12,951 bases of DNA from Solibacillus sp045640265. Its GTDB lineage: Bacteria > Bacillota > Bacilli > Bacillales_A > Planococcaceae. The notes below the pieces were generated by a model. It was not told the origin of the DNA. It saw nothing but the letters and a program-made list of their open reading frames with translations, and did no database searches. Below are positions 1 through 6,595 of the stretch, piece by piece. Every line of letters starts with the position of its first letter. The stretch's first letter is position 1. A program made the position numbers and the translations under genes. Location of the stretch: NCBI GenBank assembly GCA_045640265.1, contig JAZUES010000109.1, positions 1 to 12,951 of the forward strand, given 5' to 3'.

Positions 1-865
1 ATCGCACTTCTTCCCCTTCCGTTTTAGTTGTTAGTTTTAACGTTACTTTTTTAAATAAAATAACTAACAATAAAATAACAATAGATGTTACCACAATTGT
101 TCCACCAGTCGCGAAATTTAAATAAAATGCCGAAACCAGTCCGATAATTACCGCTAATTCGCCGAAAACAATGGAATAAATAATTGCTTGTTTAAAGCCG
201 CGCGCTAATCGCATCGCAGCTGCAACTGGTAATGTCATTAAACTGGATACAAGTAAAATTCCGACAATGCGCATACTTGCTGCAATCACAAGTGCTACAA
301 CGACCATGAACAATAAATGAATCCATTTTGCTGGTAAACCACTTGCTTTGGCATACTCTTCATCAAATGATAATACGAAAAGTTCCTTAAAGAACATCAT
401 TAAAAAGATTACAACGACTACCGCTATCACTAATACAACATATAAATCTTGTCTAGATACAGCTGATACGGAGCCAAATAAATAACTCATTAAATCGGTA
501 TTAAAGCCACTAGCTAGTGAAATAAAGATGGCACTCAGTCCAATACCACCCGACATAATAATTGGAATCGCTAACTCTTCATAATGCTTGTACAGGCTAC
601 GCAAACGTTCAATTAAAATCGAACCACTCACTGATGCGACAATCCCTAAGTAAATCGGATTTAGTAAGGCAAGTGCTGTGAACGACTGGCTCAAGTATAA
701 ACTCCCTGCAATCCCTGCAAGTGTTACATGAGATAATGCGTCTGCAATTAAAGACAGACGACGTACGACGATAAATACGCCAAGTAAAGGTGCAATCACA
801 CCGATAACAAGCCCTGAAAAAAAGGCGTTTTGTAAAAATTCGTAATTAAATAATGCTTCTATCAT
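1..865 (-). CDS. znuB: Zinc ABC transporter permease ZnuB (3' end cut by window edge)
   Basis: Inner-membrane permease of a high-affinity Zn(II) ABC uptake system; it pairs with ZnuC and an extracytoplasmic binding lipoprotein not seen here. I translated 288 residues from the ATG at 865; the frame is open to the left edge, so only a few C-terminal residues should be missing (family about 280-300). Visible: a very hydrophobic chain with about eight membrane segments, the family stretch RRLSLIADALSHV at 35-47, the cytoplasmic coupling-loop-like FDEEYAKASGLP at 167-178, and VGILLVSSLMTLPVAAA at 201-217, all typical of ABC-3 (ZnuB/AdcB/TroC) permeases. The charged tail from about 271 is cytoplasmic. 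The Shine-Dalgarno GAGGAGAAGG (871-880) sits 5 nt before the start. znuC ends 15 nt upstream, so the two are co-transcribed from the Zur-controlled promoter. Zinc rather than manganese specificity is inferred from the Zur box. In related genomes zur often follows; that would lie outside the window. Confidence 0.93.
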   Translation of the reverse strand, partial: MIEALFNYEFLQNAFFSGLVIGVIAPLLGVFIVVRRLSLIADALSHVTLAGIAGSLYLSQSFTALALLNPIYLGIVASVSGSILIERLRSLYKHYEELAIPIIMSGGIGLSAIFISLASGFNTDLMSYLFGSVSAVSRQDLYVVLVIAVVVVIFLMMFFKELFVLSFDEEYAKASGLPAKWIHLLFMVVVALVIAASMRIVGILLVSSLMTLPVAAAMRLARGFKQAIIYSIVFGELAVIIGLVSAFYLNFATGGTIVVTSIVILLLVILFKKVTLKLTTKTEGEEVR

Positions 866-880
866 CTATGCCTTCTCCTC

Positions 881-1627
881 TTAGTGAATCTTTCGAACCG
901 AGTGACCGTACCACGATTCTCGTTGTTCTTCTGAAATAGTATCAAAATCATTTTTATATCCATGGAAATGAATCGTTTGATTTAAACAAGCAACATGGCT
1001 CACACGGTTTGAAACAATATCGACATCATGTGTAACTAAAATTAACGTCATATTATGTTGCGTATTTAAATGAGCGAGCATATCATAAAATGCTTGCACG
1101 TTTTCATGGTCGATTCCAACAGTCGGTTCATCTAAAATGAGAAGCTTCGGTTGTGCGACTAGGGCACGTGCAATAAACACTCGTTGCTGCTGACCACCTG
1201 ATAATTGGCCGATATTACGCTTTGCAAATTTCTCCATACCCACATCCGCTAAAGCATGATGAACTAATACTTCCGCATCTTTTGGCAAGCGTTTAAGTAA
1301 GCCTGCTTTTTTTGTTAGGCCACTTTTGACGACTTCTTCTACCGTTGCAGGAAAGCCTGAGTTAAATGCGTTCGACTTTTGTGAAACGTAGCCAATCCAT
1401 TCACGATTTTTAAATTGATTGGCATTTTGTCCGAATAAATGGATTTCACCGAACATTGGTTTTAATAATCCTAAAATTAATTTTAATAAGGTGGATTTTC
1501 CTGATCCATTTTGACCAAGTAGTGCTAAGAAATCGCCTTCTTCAACACGTAACGAAATATCTTTCAAAACTTGTGTATATTCATATTGAAACGATACGTT
1601 TTTCAGTTCGATTAATGTTTTTTTCAT
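881..1627 (-). CDS. znuC: Zinc ABC transporter ATP-binding protein ZnuC
   Basis: Cytoplasmic ATPase that powers zinc import through ZnuB. The 248 residues are full length for the family. Visible motifs: Walker A GQNGSGKST (38-46), Q-loop around VSQK (81-84), ABC signature LSGGQQQR (142-149), Walker B LLILDEP (162-168) and the switch histidine H200 in VTHD. The C-terminal end is histidine-containing (HFHG, GHSVRKIH), as is usual in zinc-system ATPases. The start ATG at 1627 gives the standard N-terminus, but the closest purine run (GAAGG, 1630-1634) is only 2 nt from the ATG, so the ribosome site is poorly spaced. It is first in the znuCB operon, with TTTACA-17-TATACT and a Zur box upstream. 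Assignment to zinc rather than manganese or iron rests on that operator and on overall resemblance to the ZnuC/AdcC group. Confidence 0.94.
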   Translation of the reverse strand: MKKTLIELKNVSFQYEYTQVLKDISLRVEEGDFLALLGQNGSGKSTLLKLILGLLKPMFGEIHLFGQNANQFKNREWIGYVSQKSNAFNSGFPATVEEVVKSGLTKKAGLLKRLPKDAEVLVHHALADVGMEKFAKRNIGQLSGGQQQRVFIARALVAQPKLLILDEPTVGIDHENVQAFYDMLAHLNTQHNMTLILVTHDVDIVSNRVSHVACLNQTIHFHGYKNDFDTISEEQRESWYGHSVRKIH

Positions 1628-1644
1628 GTCCTTCGCTTCTTTCT

Positions 1645-1665
1645 AATTCAAAATCATTACGATTT
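1645..1665. promoter_or_regulatory. Zur operator (zinc box)
   Basis: A 10-1-10 inverted repeat, AATTCAAAAT-C-ATTACGATTT. The right half matches the B. subtilis Zur consensus half ATTACGATTT exactly and the left half matches AAATCGTAAT at 7 of 10 positions. It lies about +5 to +25 relative to the predicted znuC start point, a position where bound Zur-zinc would block transcription of znuCB. It also covers the -35 region of a possible rightward yqfT promoter. The consensus is established knowledge; use here is inferred. Confidence 0.85.
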
Positions 1666-1675
1666 ACAAGTTTTT

Positions 1676-1704
1676 AGTATAGTGGAGTTTCTTAAAGATG
1701 TAAA
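1676..1704 (-). promoter_or_regulatory. Sigma-A-type promoter of znuCB
   Basis: Reading leftward: -35 TTTACA (1699-1704), exactly 17 bp spacer, -10 TATACT (1676-1681); start point expected near 1669. The -10 overlaps a + strand TATAGT (1678-1683) that could serve divergent yqfT, although a -35 for that direction is weak. Confidence 0.75.
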
Positions 1705-1722
1705 GGGAATAAACTTGAAAGG

Positions 1723-1971
1723 ATGATGAAACTGAAAATGTTAGAATGGTTTGAAAACTTGCAGCGTATGAATGATGAACAAATTAAACACTTTGCAAAA
1801 AAACAAGGACTGCCTCTTACATTAGAAGAAGTAAAAAAACTACGAAAAGCATTAAAAGGTGCCTCAATTAGTTGGGGAATATACGGAGTACCAAAGGATG
1901 TATTACAAAACATCCAAAGTATTCTTGGAGAGAGTCGATTTCAGAAGCTCAAAAAAATATCAGGAATATAG
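1723..1971 (+). CDS. yqfT: YqfT-like DUF2624 family protein
   Basis: Small (82 aa at most) charged, probably helical cytoplasmic protein of unknown function. The stretches AKKQGLPLTLEEVKKLRKAL and ESRFQKLKKI, and its position near nfo and cshB, fit the YqfT/DUF2624 family, whose members resemble it in a KQ-pattern helix followed by a short variable tail. No signal peptide or membrane segment. The start is uncertain: ATG at 1723 or 1726 has GAAAGG immediately against it, while the ATG at 1738 (77 aa) has that same purine run about 15 nt upstream. It is divergent from znuC, sharing a 95-bp control region that contains the Zur box, and converges on the GlnR-like gene. In B. subtilis yqfT lies next to nfo; here dac and the regulator separate them. 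Family call is by recollection of sequence and synteny, not a search. Confidence 0.72.
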   Translation: MMKLKMLEWFENLQRMNDEQIKHFAKKQGLPLTLEEVKKLRKALKGASISWGIYGVPKDVLQNIQSILGESRFQKLKKISGI

Positions 1972-1978
1972 GTCAATT

Positions 1979-2012
1979 AAAAACTTGGTGTCAATTTCAA
2001 CTCGACACCAAG
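1979..2012 (-). terminator. Rho-independent terminator of the GlnR-like gene
   Basis: Perfect 9-bp stem CTTGGTGTC (1984-1992) / GACACCAAG (2004-2012) with an 11-nt loop. On the minus strand it is followed by five T (1979-1983). It lies between the convergent yqfT and regulator stops and may also slow yqfT transcription, though the + strand side has no T run. Confidence 0.75.
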
Positions 2013-2023
2013 CTCTTATATTA

Positions 2024-2353
2024 CTATATTAAAAGCATTTCCTCTTGTACGATTGTTCGTAATTCTTCATTTCGAAACGGTTTGCCACGATATGTACGAC
2101 TCTCGGTTTCGCGTTTCAGCTCAAATACCTTTTTAATACCTGCAATATTAATACCTTGCTCTAACAATTCTTGGATTTCTAACAATTCATCGACATTATG
2201 GAGCGAAAACATACGGCGATTTCCTTCTGAACGTACTGGCTCCACTAAAGCGTGTTCTTCATAGTAGCGAATTTGTCTTGCTGTTAAATTTGTAATTTGC
2301 ATGACAGTACGAATTGGTAAAATGGGCATTGCTTTTCGATAATCTTTATTCAT
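2024..2353 (-). CDS. Short orphan GlnR-like MerR-family regulator
   Basis: Cytoplasmic DNA-binding protein of 109 aa. Residues about 10-75 form a MerR-type winged helix-turn-helix that is very close to GlnR: TARQIRYYEE (24-33), RSEGNRRMFS (41-50), VDELLEIQELLEQGI and AGIKKV. GlnR represses nitrogen-assimilation genes when feedback-inhibited glutamine synthetase binds its C-terminal tail. Here the chain ends at NEELRTIVQEEMLLI, some 25 residues shorter than B. subtilis GlnR (135 aa), so the tail is largely absent; the length resembles TnrA (110 aa) but the DNA-binding domain is GlnR-like. There is no glnA beside it. Stop codons TAG TAA are in tandem. Shine-Dalgarno GGGGAG (2361-2366) is 7 nt before ATG. 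A weak promoter (TTGTTA-18-TAATTT) may lie at 2381-2410. Either a paralogue with altered regulation or the sole GlnR/TnrA-type regulator; not decidable here. Confidence 0.85.
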   Translation of the reverse strand: MNKDYRKAMPILPIRTVMQITNLTARQIRYYEEHALVEPVRSEGNRRMFSLHNVDELLEIQELLEQGINIAGIKKVFELKRETESRTYRGKPFRNEELRTIVQEEMLLI

Positions 2354-2588
2354 ATAAGTTCTCCCCGCCTTCCTACTACTAAATTACAATGGATTTACAT
2401 TAAATAACAATATTTTAGCGAGTTTTTATATATAGCTTTTTTCGAATATTTTCATCGAAAATTGAGATATAGCGCTAAGTCAATGTTTAAATCATAACTT
2501 TTGCCCTTATTCTTGTACAAATTTTAGTCACTTTTTATACACGCTGTAATACAAAGCTTAATCATAGCTAGTACAAAGCTCTTCGTAC

Positions 2589-2620
2589 AAAAAAGAGGCT
2601 ATCTATAAAAGAATAGCCCC
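2589..2620 (-). terminator. Rho-independent terminator of the dac gene
   Basis: Minus strand stem GGGGCTAT (2613-2620) / ATAGCCTC (2595-2602), 8 bp with one G-T pair, 10-nt loop, then six T (2589-2594). It begins 8 nt after the dac stop codon. Confidence 0.85.
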
Positions 2621-2627
2621 TGTTTAC

Positions 2628-4049
2628 CTATAATTGTTTCATTAAGCCTGCTACAGCATTGTCGATATGAGAAATGCCATGTGTTTGATTTTGTATCAAA
2701 ATAGAGAAAATGTATTCCTTCCCGCTACTTCCCTTCATATAGCCTGTTAACGTATTCACATTTAATATATAACCTGTTTTTGCAACAATTCGTCCTTGTA
2801 AATTGGCTGCATTAAAGCGGGATTTAAGCGTTCCACCGATTAGTCGGTCTTTATTACCACCGACGGGAAGTGCTTTATAAAACGTATGGTAGTAAGGTTC
2901 ACTTTGCACTTCATACAACAATTGTGTTAAGCCAATTGCCGTTACCCGATTTTGACTCGATAAGCCTGACCCATCAACAAAATGCCAATTTAACATCGAA
3001 ATATTTTTAGAATGGCCATAATCCTTAAGTACTTGTGCACCTTTTTGTAAACTACCTTTGTCGTGTACCTGTTGACCCATCGCTTTCACAAAAATATCGG
3101 CCATACTGTTATTACTTAACTTCATAAATACTGGAAACATTTGGGCTAATGTTTTCGACTCATTTGTAAAAACAAGTTTTGCTTTGTCCGTTACTGGCTG
3201 TCTTAATACTTTCGACTTAGCTGAAAATTTAATACCCATATTTTGCATGCAAATTTTAATGGCTTGTAAAGTATTCATCGTTGGATTTTGAACAGTTACC
3301 CATTCTTTACTAGAACTGTCTAAAGGTAAATCACCTGAAATAACGATTTTATTTGTATTATAAGTTCGATTAATAACGATTGTATTCTTTTGACCTTTTT
3401 TTACCGTTTTTGCTTGGTTAGATATAACCATACCACTTAAATTAGGTGTAATTGAATATTTTGGTTTTTCGCCCACTTTGCTTGGTGTGGCAGTAACAAT
3501 AACAGTACTTGCGTCATAATCACTGTTTGGTGACATCGTAATAGCAGAGGTTCTAGCAGCATAATAGTACGATTCTTCTTGTTTTTCTACACCAGGAGAT
3601 AATGTACTACCTGAAAATGCCGTATCATCCCCTATCAAATGCCCTTTGACCGAATTAATGCCCTTTTTTTTCAGTGCTTTTGCTAACTCCTGAAAATCAA
3701 CATTGTTTAATGTAGGGTCCCCACTGCCTTTTATGTATACATTACCGTGTAATACGTGTTTTTTTATTTTCCCATCGATATACATTTTTGTTTTAAAGCG
3801 ATAATCCTGACCTAACGTTTCTAATGCAGCTGCACCTGTCAATAATTTCAAATTGGATGCTGGACGCATTGCTACATTCCCATTGTACGAATATACAAGT
3901 TCACCCGTTTTTGCATCACGGATTGCTACTGATGAATTATTTAATCCTAAGTTATTGGCTACTACTGTTTTAATTGTCGCTGCATGGCCTTGGATTGGTA
4001 ATATGAATATTAACGAAACAAGCATTAACAATTGAATAATTTTTTTCAT
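2628..4049 (-). CDS. dacB: Exported D-alanyl-D-alanine carboxypeptidase/endopeptidase (PBP4 type, peptidase S13)
   Basis: Penicillin-binding protein acting outside the membrane on peptidoglycan: it trims the terminal D-Ala from stem peptides and can cleave cross-links. The 473 residues match the class (B. subtilis DacC/PBP4a 491). A signal peptide occupies 1-23 (KK, hydrophobic core, cleavage after GHA). Active-site motifs are complete: SxxK as SNLK (65-68, nucleophile S65), SxN as SNN (312-314) and KTG (424-426), with the characteristic DGSGLS at 359-364. The start is set by AAAGGTG (4057-4063), 7 nt before the ATG at 4049; a longer reading from 4187 would overlap nfo, cross its terminator and put residues ahead of a clear signal peptide. 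It is transcribed alone, behind the nfo terminator and before its own. A 13-bp palindrome at 4104-4116 overlaps the likely -35. The symbol follows the E. coli name for this class; B. subtilis calls it dacC. Confidence 0.94.
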   Translation of the reverse strand: MKKIIQLLMLVSLIFILPIQGHAATIKTVVANNLGLNNSSVAIRDAKTGELVYSYNGNVAMRPASNLKLLTGAAALETLGQDYRFKTKMYIDGKIKKHVLHGNVYIKGSGDPTLNNVDFQELAKALKKKGINSVKGHLIGDDTAFSGSTLSPGVEKQEESYYYAARTSAITMSPNSDYDASTVIVTATPSKVGEKPKYSITPNLSGMVISNQAKTVKKGQKNTIVINRTYNTNKIVISGDLPLDSSSKEWVTVQNPTMNTLQAIKICMQNMGIKFSAKSKVLRQPVTDKAKLVFTNESKTLAQMFPVFMKLSNNSMADIFVKAMGQQVHDKGSLQKGAQVLKDYGHSKNISMLNWHFVDGSGLSSQNRVTAIGLTQLLYEVQSEPYYHTFYKALPVGGNKDRLIGGTLKSRFNAANLQGRIVAKTGYILNVNTLTGYMKGSSGKEYIFSILIQNQTHGISHIDNAVAGLMKQL

Positions 4050-4103
4050 ATTATGACACCTTTCATTTACGGATTTACCATAAATTAAGATTATCAAAAA
4101 AAT

Positions 4104-4116
4104 ATGTAAATTACAT
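4104..4116. promoter_or_regulatory. 13-bp palindrome upstream of dac, possible operator over a weak promoter
   Basis: Perfect ATGTAA-A-TTACAT. Its minus-strand TTTACA (4105-4110) is a usable -35, with TAATTT 17 bp downstream as a poor -10 (4082-4087). The start point would lie about 25-30 nt before the dac start. No regulator is assigned. Confidence 0.4.
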
Positions 4117-4156
4117 AAAAAAAACACATTTTGTATCAAAACCATACAAAATGTGT
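4117..4156 (-). terminator. Strong Rho-independent terminator of nfo
   Basis: Perfect 13-bp stem, 4144-4156 against 4124-4136 (minus strand core CACATTTTGTAT / ATACAAAATGTG), 7-nt loop, followed by a run of eight T (4117-4124). It starts 12 nt after the nfo stop and isolates dac from the cshB-nfo transcript. Confidence 0.92.
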
Positions 4157-4167
4157 AGTAACTTTCT

Positions 4168-5055
4168 TTATCCGCGCATTTGATCAATTAATTCAGGACT
4201 AAATACCCCTGCGCGTAACATGGCAATTTCATGTTTATAAGGGGCTTGTTTCGTTTTAGCATCATTTCCTACAAACGGTGTTTCCAAAATTTTCGGGATA
4301 TGCATTAATTGTGGATGATGCACAATATTTTTTAAAGCTGTGAAGCCAATATGACCAAAGCCAATATTTTCGTGGCGGTCTTTACCAGCGCCACAAACAT
4401 TTTTAGAATCGTTAATATGTAGTACCTTTAAACGATCAATGCCAATAATTTTGTCAAATTCATTTAGAACACCGTCAAAATCGTTCACAACATCATAGCC
4501 TGCATCATGTGTGTGACATGTATCAAAGCAAATCGATAAGCGATCGTTATTTGTTACACCATCAATAATACGTGCAAGTTCCTCAAAGTTACGTCCAATT
4601 TCTGTCCCTTTACCAGCCATTGTTTCTAAAGCAATTTGCACTGGATAATCTTGTGTTAGTACTTCATTTAATCCTTCGATAATTCTCGTAATTCCCGCAT
4701 CAACACCAGCACCAACGTGAGCTCCCGGATGTAATACGATTTGCGTTGCTTCTAATGCAGCTGTACGCTTAATTTCCTCTTGTAAGAAGTTCACACCAAG
4801 CTCAAACGTTTCTGGCTTTGTTGTGTTGCCTAAATTAATAATGTAGGGTGCATGAACAACAATATTACTCATACCATTCTCTTGCATATGAAGTAACCCT
4901 TTCATGATGTTCAGTTCTTCGATTGGTTTACGACGTGTATTTTGAGGTGCACCTGTGTAAATCATGAATGTATTGGCACCGTAGCTAAGCGCTTCTTCGC
5001 TCGCACCTAACAGCATATTTTTCCCGCTCATTGAAACATGTGAACCTAATAACAT
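4168..5055 (-). CDS. nfo: Endonuclease IV (AP endonuclease Nfo)
   Basis: Zinc-dependent repair enzyme that cuts DNA 5' of abasic sites and removes 3' blocking groups in base-excision repair; in sporeformers it also protects spores. The 295 residues fit a TIM barrel of the AP-endonuclease 2 family (B. subtilis YqfS 297). All nine metal ligands known from E. coli Nfo can be placed: H68, H109, E144, D178, H181, H213, D226, H228 and E258, within VVHAP, LHPGAH, LETMAG, FDTCHTHDAGYD, LHINDSK, DRHENIG and LETP. The start is the ATG at 5055, 8 nt after GGAGGG; a TTG further upstream at 5073 would translate through that ribosome site and is rejected. It follows cshB after 66 nt holding a hairpin, and the order cshB-nfo is the same as in B. 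subtilis. Confidence 0.97.
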   Translation of the reverse strand: MLLGSHVSMSGKNMLLGASEEALSYGANTFMIYTGAPQNTRRKPIEELNIMKGLLHMQENGMSNIVVHAPYIINLGNTTKPETFELGVNFLQEEIKRTAALEATQIVLHPGAHVGAGVDAGITRIIEGLNEVLTQDYPVQIALETMAGKGTEIGRNFEELARIIDGVTNNDRLSICFDTCHTHDAGYDVVNDFDGVLNEFDKIIGIDRLKVLHINDSKNVCGAGKDRHENIGFGHIGFTALKNIVHHPQLMHIPKILETPFVGNDAKTKQAPYKHEIAMLRAGVFSPELIDQMRG

Positions 5056-5063
5056 TAATTTAT

Positions 5064-5069
5064 CCCTCC
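5064..5069 (-). promoter_or_regulatory. Shine-Dalgarno deciding the nfo start
   Basis: GGAGGG on the minus strand, 8 nt before the ATG at 5055. It lies inside the open frame that begins at the TTG of 5073, so it selects the inner ATG. Confidence 0.85.
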
Positions 5070-5083
5070 GCAAATATACAAAC

Positions 5084-5114
5084 GGGCTGCGAAGAAATAA
5101 ATTCTAGGCAGCCC
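5084..5114 (-). other. Intercistronic hairpin between cshB and nfo
   Basis: GGGCTGC (5108-5114, read leftward) pairs with GCAGCCC (5084-5090). The loop can fold again through AGAA/TTCT with a 5-nt loop and a 2x2 internal bulge. Only scattered T follow, so it is a poor terminator; it may be an attenuator or an mRNA-stability or processing hairpin. Confidence 0.6.
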
Positions 5115-5121
5115 AACTTGT

Positions 5122-6426
5122 TTAATCGTTATTACGACGTGCTTTAATGCGACGTTCGCGTTTTTTAACTTTATCCATTTCCCACTTCATATTACGTTTG
5201 TAGCCTGGTTTTACTTTCTTCGGCTTACGTACTAGGGCTTTTGCTTTTTTATCAATTGCATCTTCTTGCTTGATACGATTTTTACGTGAATGACGATCTT
5301 TTAAGTCTATCCATTCGCCGTTTTTAATATCTTTTTGTTCAAATGGGATACCCATTTTTTCGATGTGTACAATTGCATCTTCATCTTCTGGTTGGAACAG
5401 TGTAATTGCTGTTCCTTTTGTACCTGCTCGAGCTGTACGGCCAACACGGTGAATGAAGAATTCTAGATCTTCTGGAAGTTCATAGTTAATAACATGAGAA
5501 ATCCCTTGAATATCAATACCACGTGCAGCTAAATCAGTTGCTACGATGTATTGGAACTCTAAGTCGCGAACTTGTTTCATCATTTTTTTACGATCACGTG
5601 GGCTTAAATCTCCGTGAATTTGACCTGCACGAATGCCTTGTTCTGCTAAATAGTTCGCAACAGATTCCGCATTTTTACGTGTGTTACAGAAAATAACCGC
5701 TAAGAATGGGTTAATTCCCTTCATCACTTCAAGTAAGCGTGTGTTACGTGATTTAGAACGTACTGGTACTAATACGAAATTAATACCTTCTGCTACTGGA
5801 CGTTTGTCGTTCATATGAATATGAACTGGTGAATCCATGTATTTTTTTAGGAAAGGTTTTAATTTTTCTGGAATTGTCGCTGAGAAGACAAACATTTCAA
5901 GCTTATCTGGCATAACAGATGCAAATCCGTCAATTTCTTCGATAAAGCCCATGTCAAATGCTAAATCTGCTTCATCTACTACAAGAATTGGTGCCGTGTG
6001 TACTAATAACGCATTTTCTTTAACTAAATCACGAATACGTCCTGGTGTACCAACAACAATTTGTGGTTGTGTTTTTAAACGATCGATTGAACGCTGTTTA
6101 TCTGTACCACCAATAAATAATTTTGAAGTAATTTCTGTACCTTCAGTTAATTGGTTTAATGCATCAAAAATTTGTTGTGCTAATTCACGTGTTGGAGACG
6201 TGATAACAGCTTGTACTTCTTGTTTTTGTTCTACAATGCGCTCTACGATTGGTAATAAGAAACTATGTGTTTTACCTGTACCTGTATGTGCTTGTCCGAT
6301 TGCACTCTTACCTTTTAATACGAGTGGAATCATTTCTTTTTGAATGGGTGTCGGTTCTGTAAATCCAAGCTTTGCAATGGCGTCCTGCAAAAATGGCTTG
6401 AAATTATAATCAGTATATTTTGACAT
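5122..6426 (-). CDS. cshB: DEAD-box ATP-dependent RNA helicase CshB
   Basis: Cytoplasmic RNA helicase that unwinds structured RNA, linked in B. subtilis to cold adaptation and mRNA or ribosome handling. The 434 residues carry both RecA-like domains. Domain 1: Q motif FTEPTPIQ (22-29), motif I AHTGTGKT (46-53), Ia SPTRELA (77-83), TPGR (127-130), DEAD (151-154) and SAT (182-184). Domain 2: FCNT (246-249), ATDLAARGID (296-305) and HRVGRTAR (326-333). The tail from about 365 is lysine/arginine-rich and ends in KRERRIKARRNND, fitting the basic CshB extension with its KPKKVKPGYK segment. Close to B. subtilis CshB (YqfR) throughout, in sequence and neighbours. GGAGGT lies 7 nt before the ATG. Promoter and a hairpin-containing leader of about 68 nt lie upstream. 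nfo follows. Confidence 0.97.
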   Translation of the reverse strand: MSKYTDYNFKPFLQDAIAKLGFTEPTPIQKEMIPLVLKGKSAIGQAHTGTGKTHSFLLPIVERIVEQKQEVQAVITSPTRELAQQIFDALNQLTEGTEITSKLFIGGTDKQRSIDRLKTQPQIVVGTPGRIRDLVKENALLVHTAPILVVDEADLAFDMGFIEEIDGFASVMPDKLEMFVFSATIPEKLKPFLKKYMDSPVHIHMNDKRPVAEGINFVLVPVRSKSRNTRLLEVMKGINPFLAVIFCNTRKNAESVANYLAEQGIRAGQIHGDLSPRDRKKMMKQVRDLEFQYIVATDLAARGIDIQGISHVINYELPEDLEFFIHRVGRTARAGTKGTAITLFQPEDEDAIVHIEKMGIPFEQKDIKNGEWIDLKDRHSRKNRIKQEDAIDKKAKALVRKPKKVKPGYKRNMKWEMDKVKKRERRIKARRNND

Positions 6427-6454
6427 TGTTCGTACCTCCTTACATCTGTCCTAT

Positions 6455-6482
6455 TGTACCATGTTGTTCCATGTTTCGTACA
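6455..6482 (-). promoter_or_regulatory. Hairpin in the cshB mRNA leader
   Basis: Reading leftward: TGTAC (6478-6482) and CATG (6470-6473) pair with CATG (6460-6463) and GTACA (6455-6459), giving 9 bp with a 4-nt GAAA bulge and a 6-nt loop. It lies within the predicted transcript, about 15 nt upstream of the ribosome site. A role in temperature-dependent expression is only a guess. Confidence 0.45.
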
Positions 6483-6501
6483 TTTAAGTGACCATCTGCA
6501 T

Positions 6502-6530
6502 ATCATAACTATAAAAAGATTCTTCGTCAA
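6502..6530 (-). promoter_or_regulatory. Sigma-A-type promoter of cshB-nfo
   Basis: Reading leftward: -35 TTGACG (6525-6530), exactly 17 bp, -10 TATGAT (6502-6507); start point near 6495. Each hexamer differs from consensus at one position. It lies between the divergent cshB and yqfQ genes. Confidence 0.8.
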
Positions 6531-6595
6531 ACAGTTAAGAAGAATTTACAAAAGAAATGTAGAAAATCATGGCGATTTTGAGAAAGGAGCTCCTT

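Noticed and set aside
1872..2264. 130-codon rightward frame across yqfT and the GlnR-like gene
   Set aside because: Crosses the convergent terminator and overlaps two better supported genes in other frames.
2393..2409. Possible GlnR/TnrA site upstream of the GlnR-like gene
   Set aside because: On the minus strand the first half TGTTA fits TGTNA, but the second half TAAAT misses TNACA at two positions; autoregulation is not supported by this alone.
4050..4187. 46-codon N-terminal extension of the dac reading frame
   Set aside because: It overlaps nfo, spans the nfo terminator and would bury a clean signal peptide; the ATG at 4049 has a good ribosome site.
5837..6343. 168-codon rightward open frame antisense to cshB
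   Set aside because: Entirely inside cshB on the other strand; cysteine/serine-rich composition of a shadow frame, no ribosome site, while cshB is certain.
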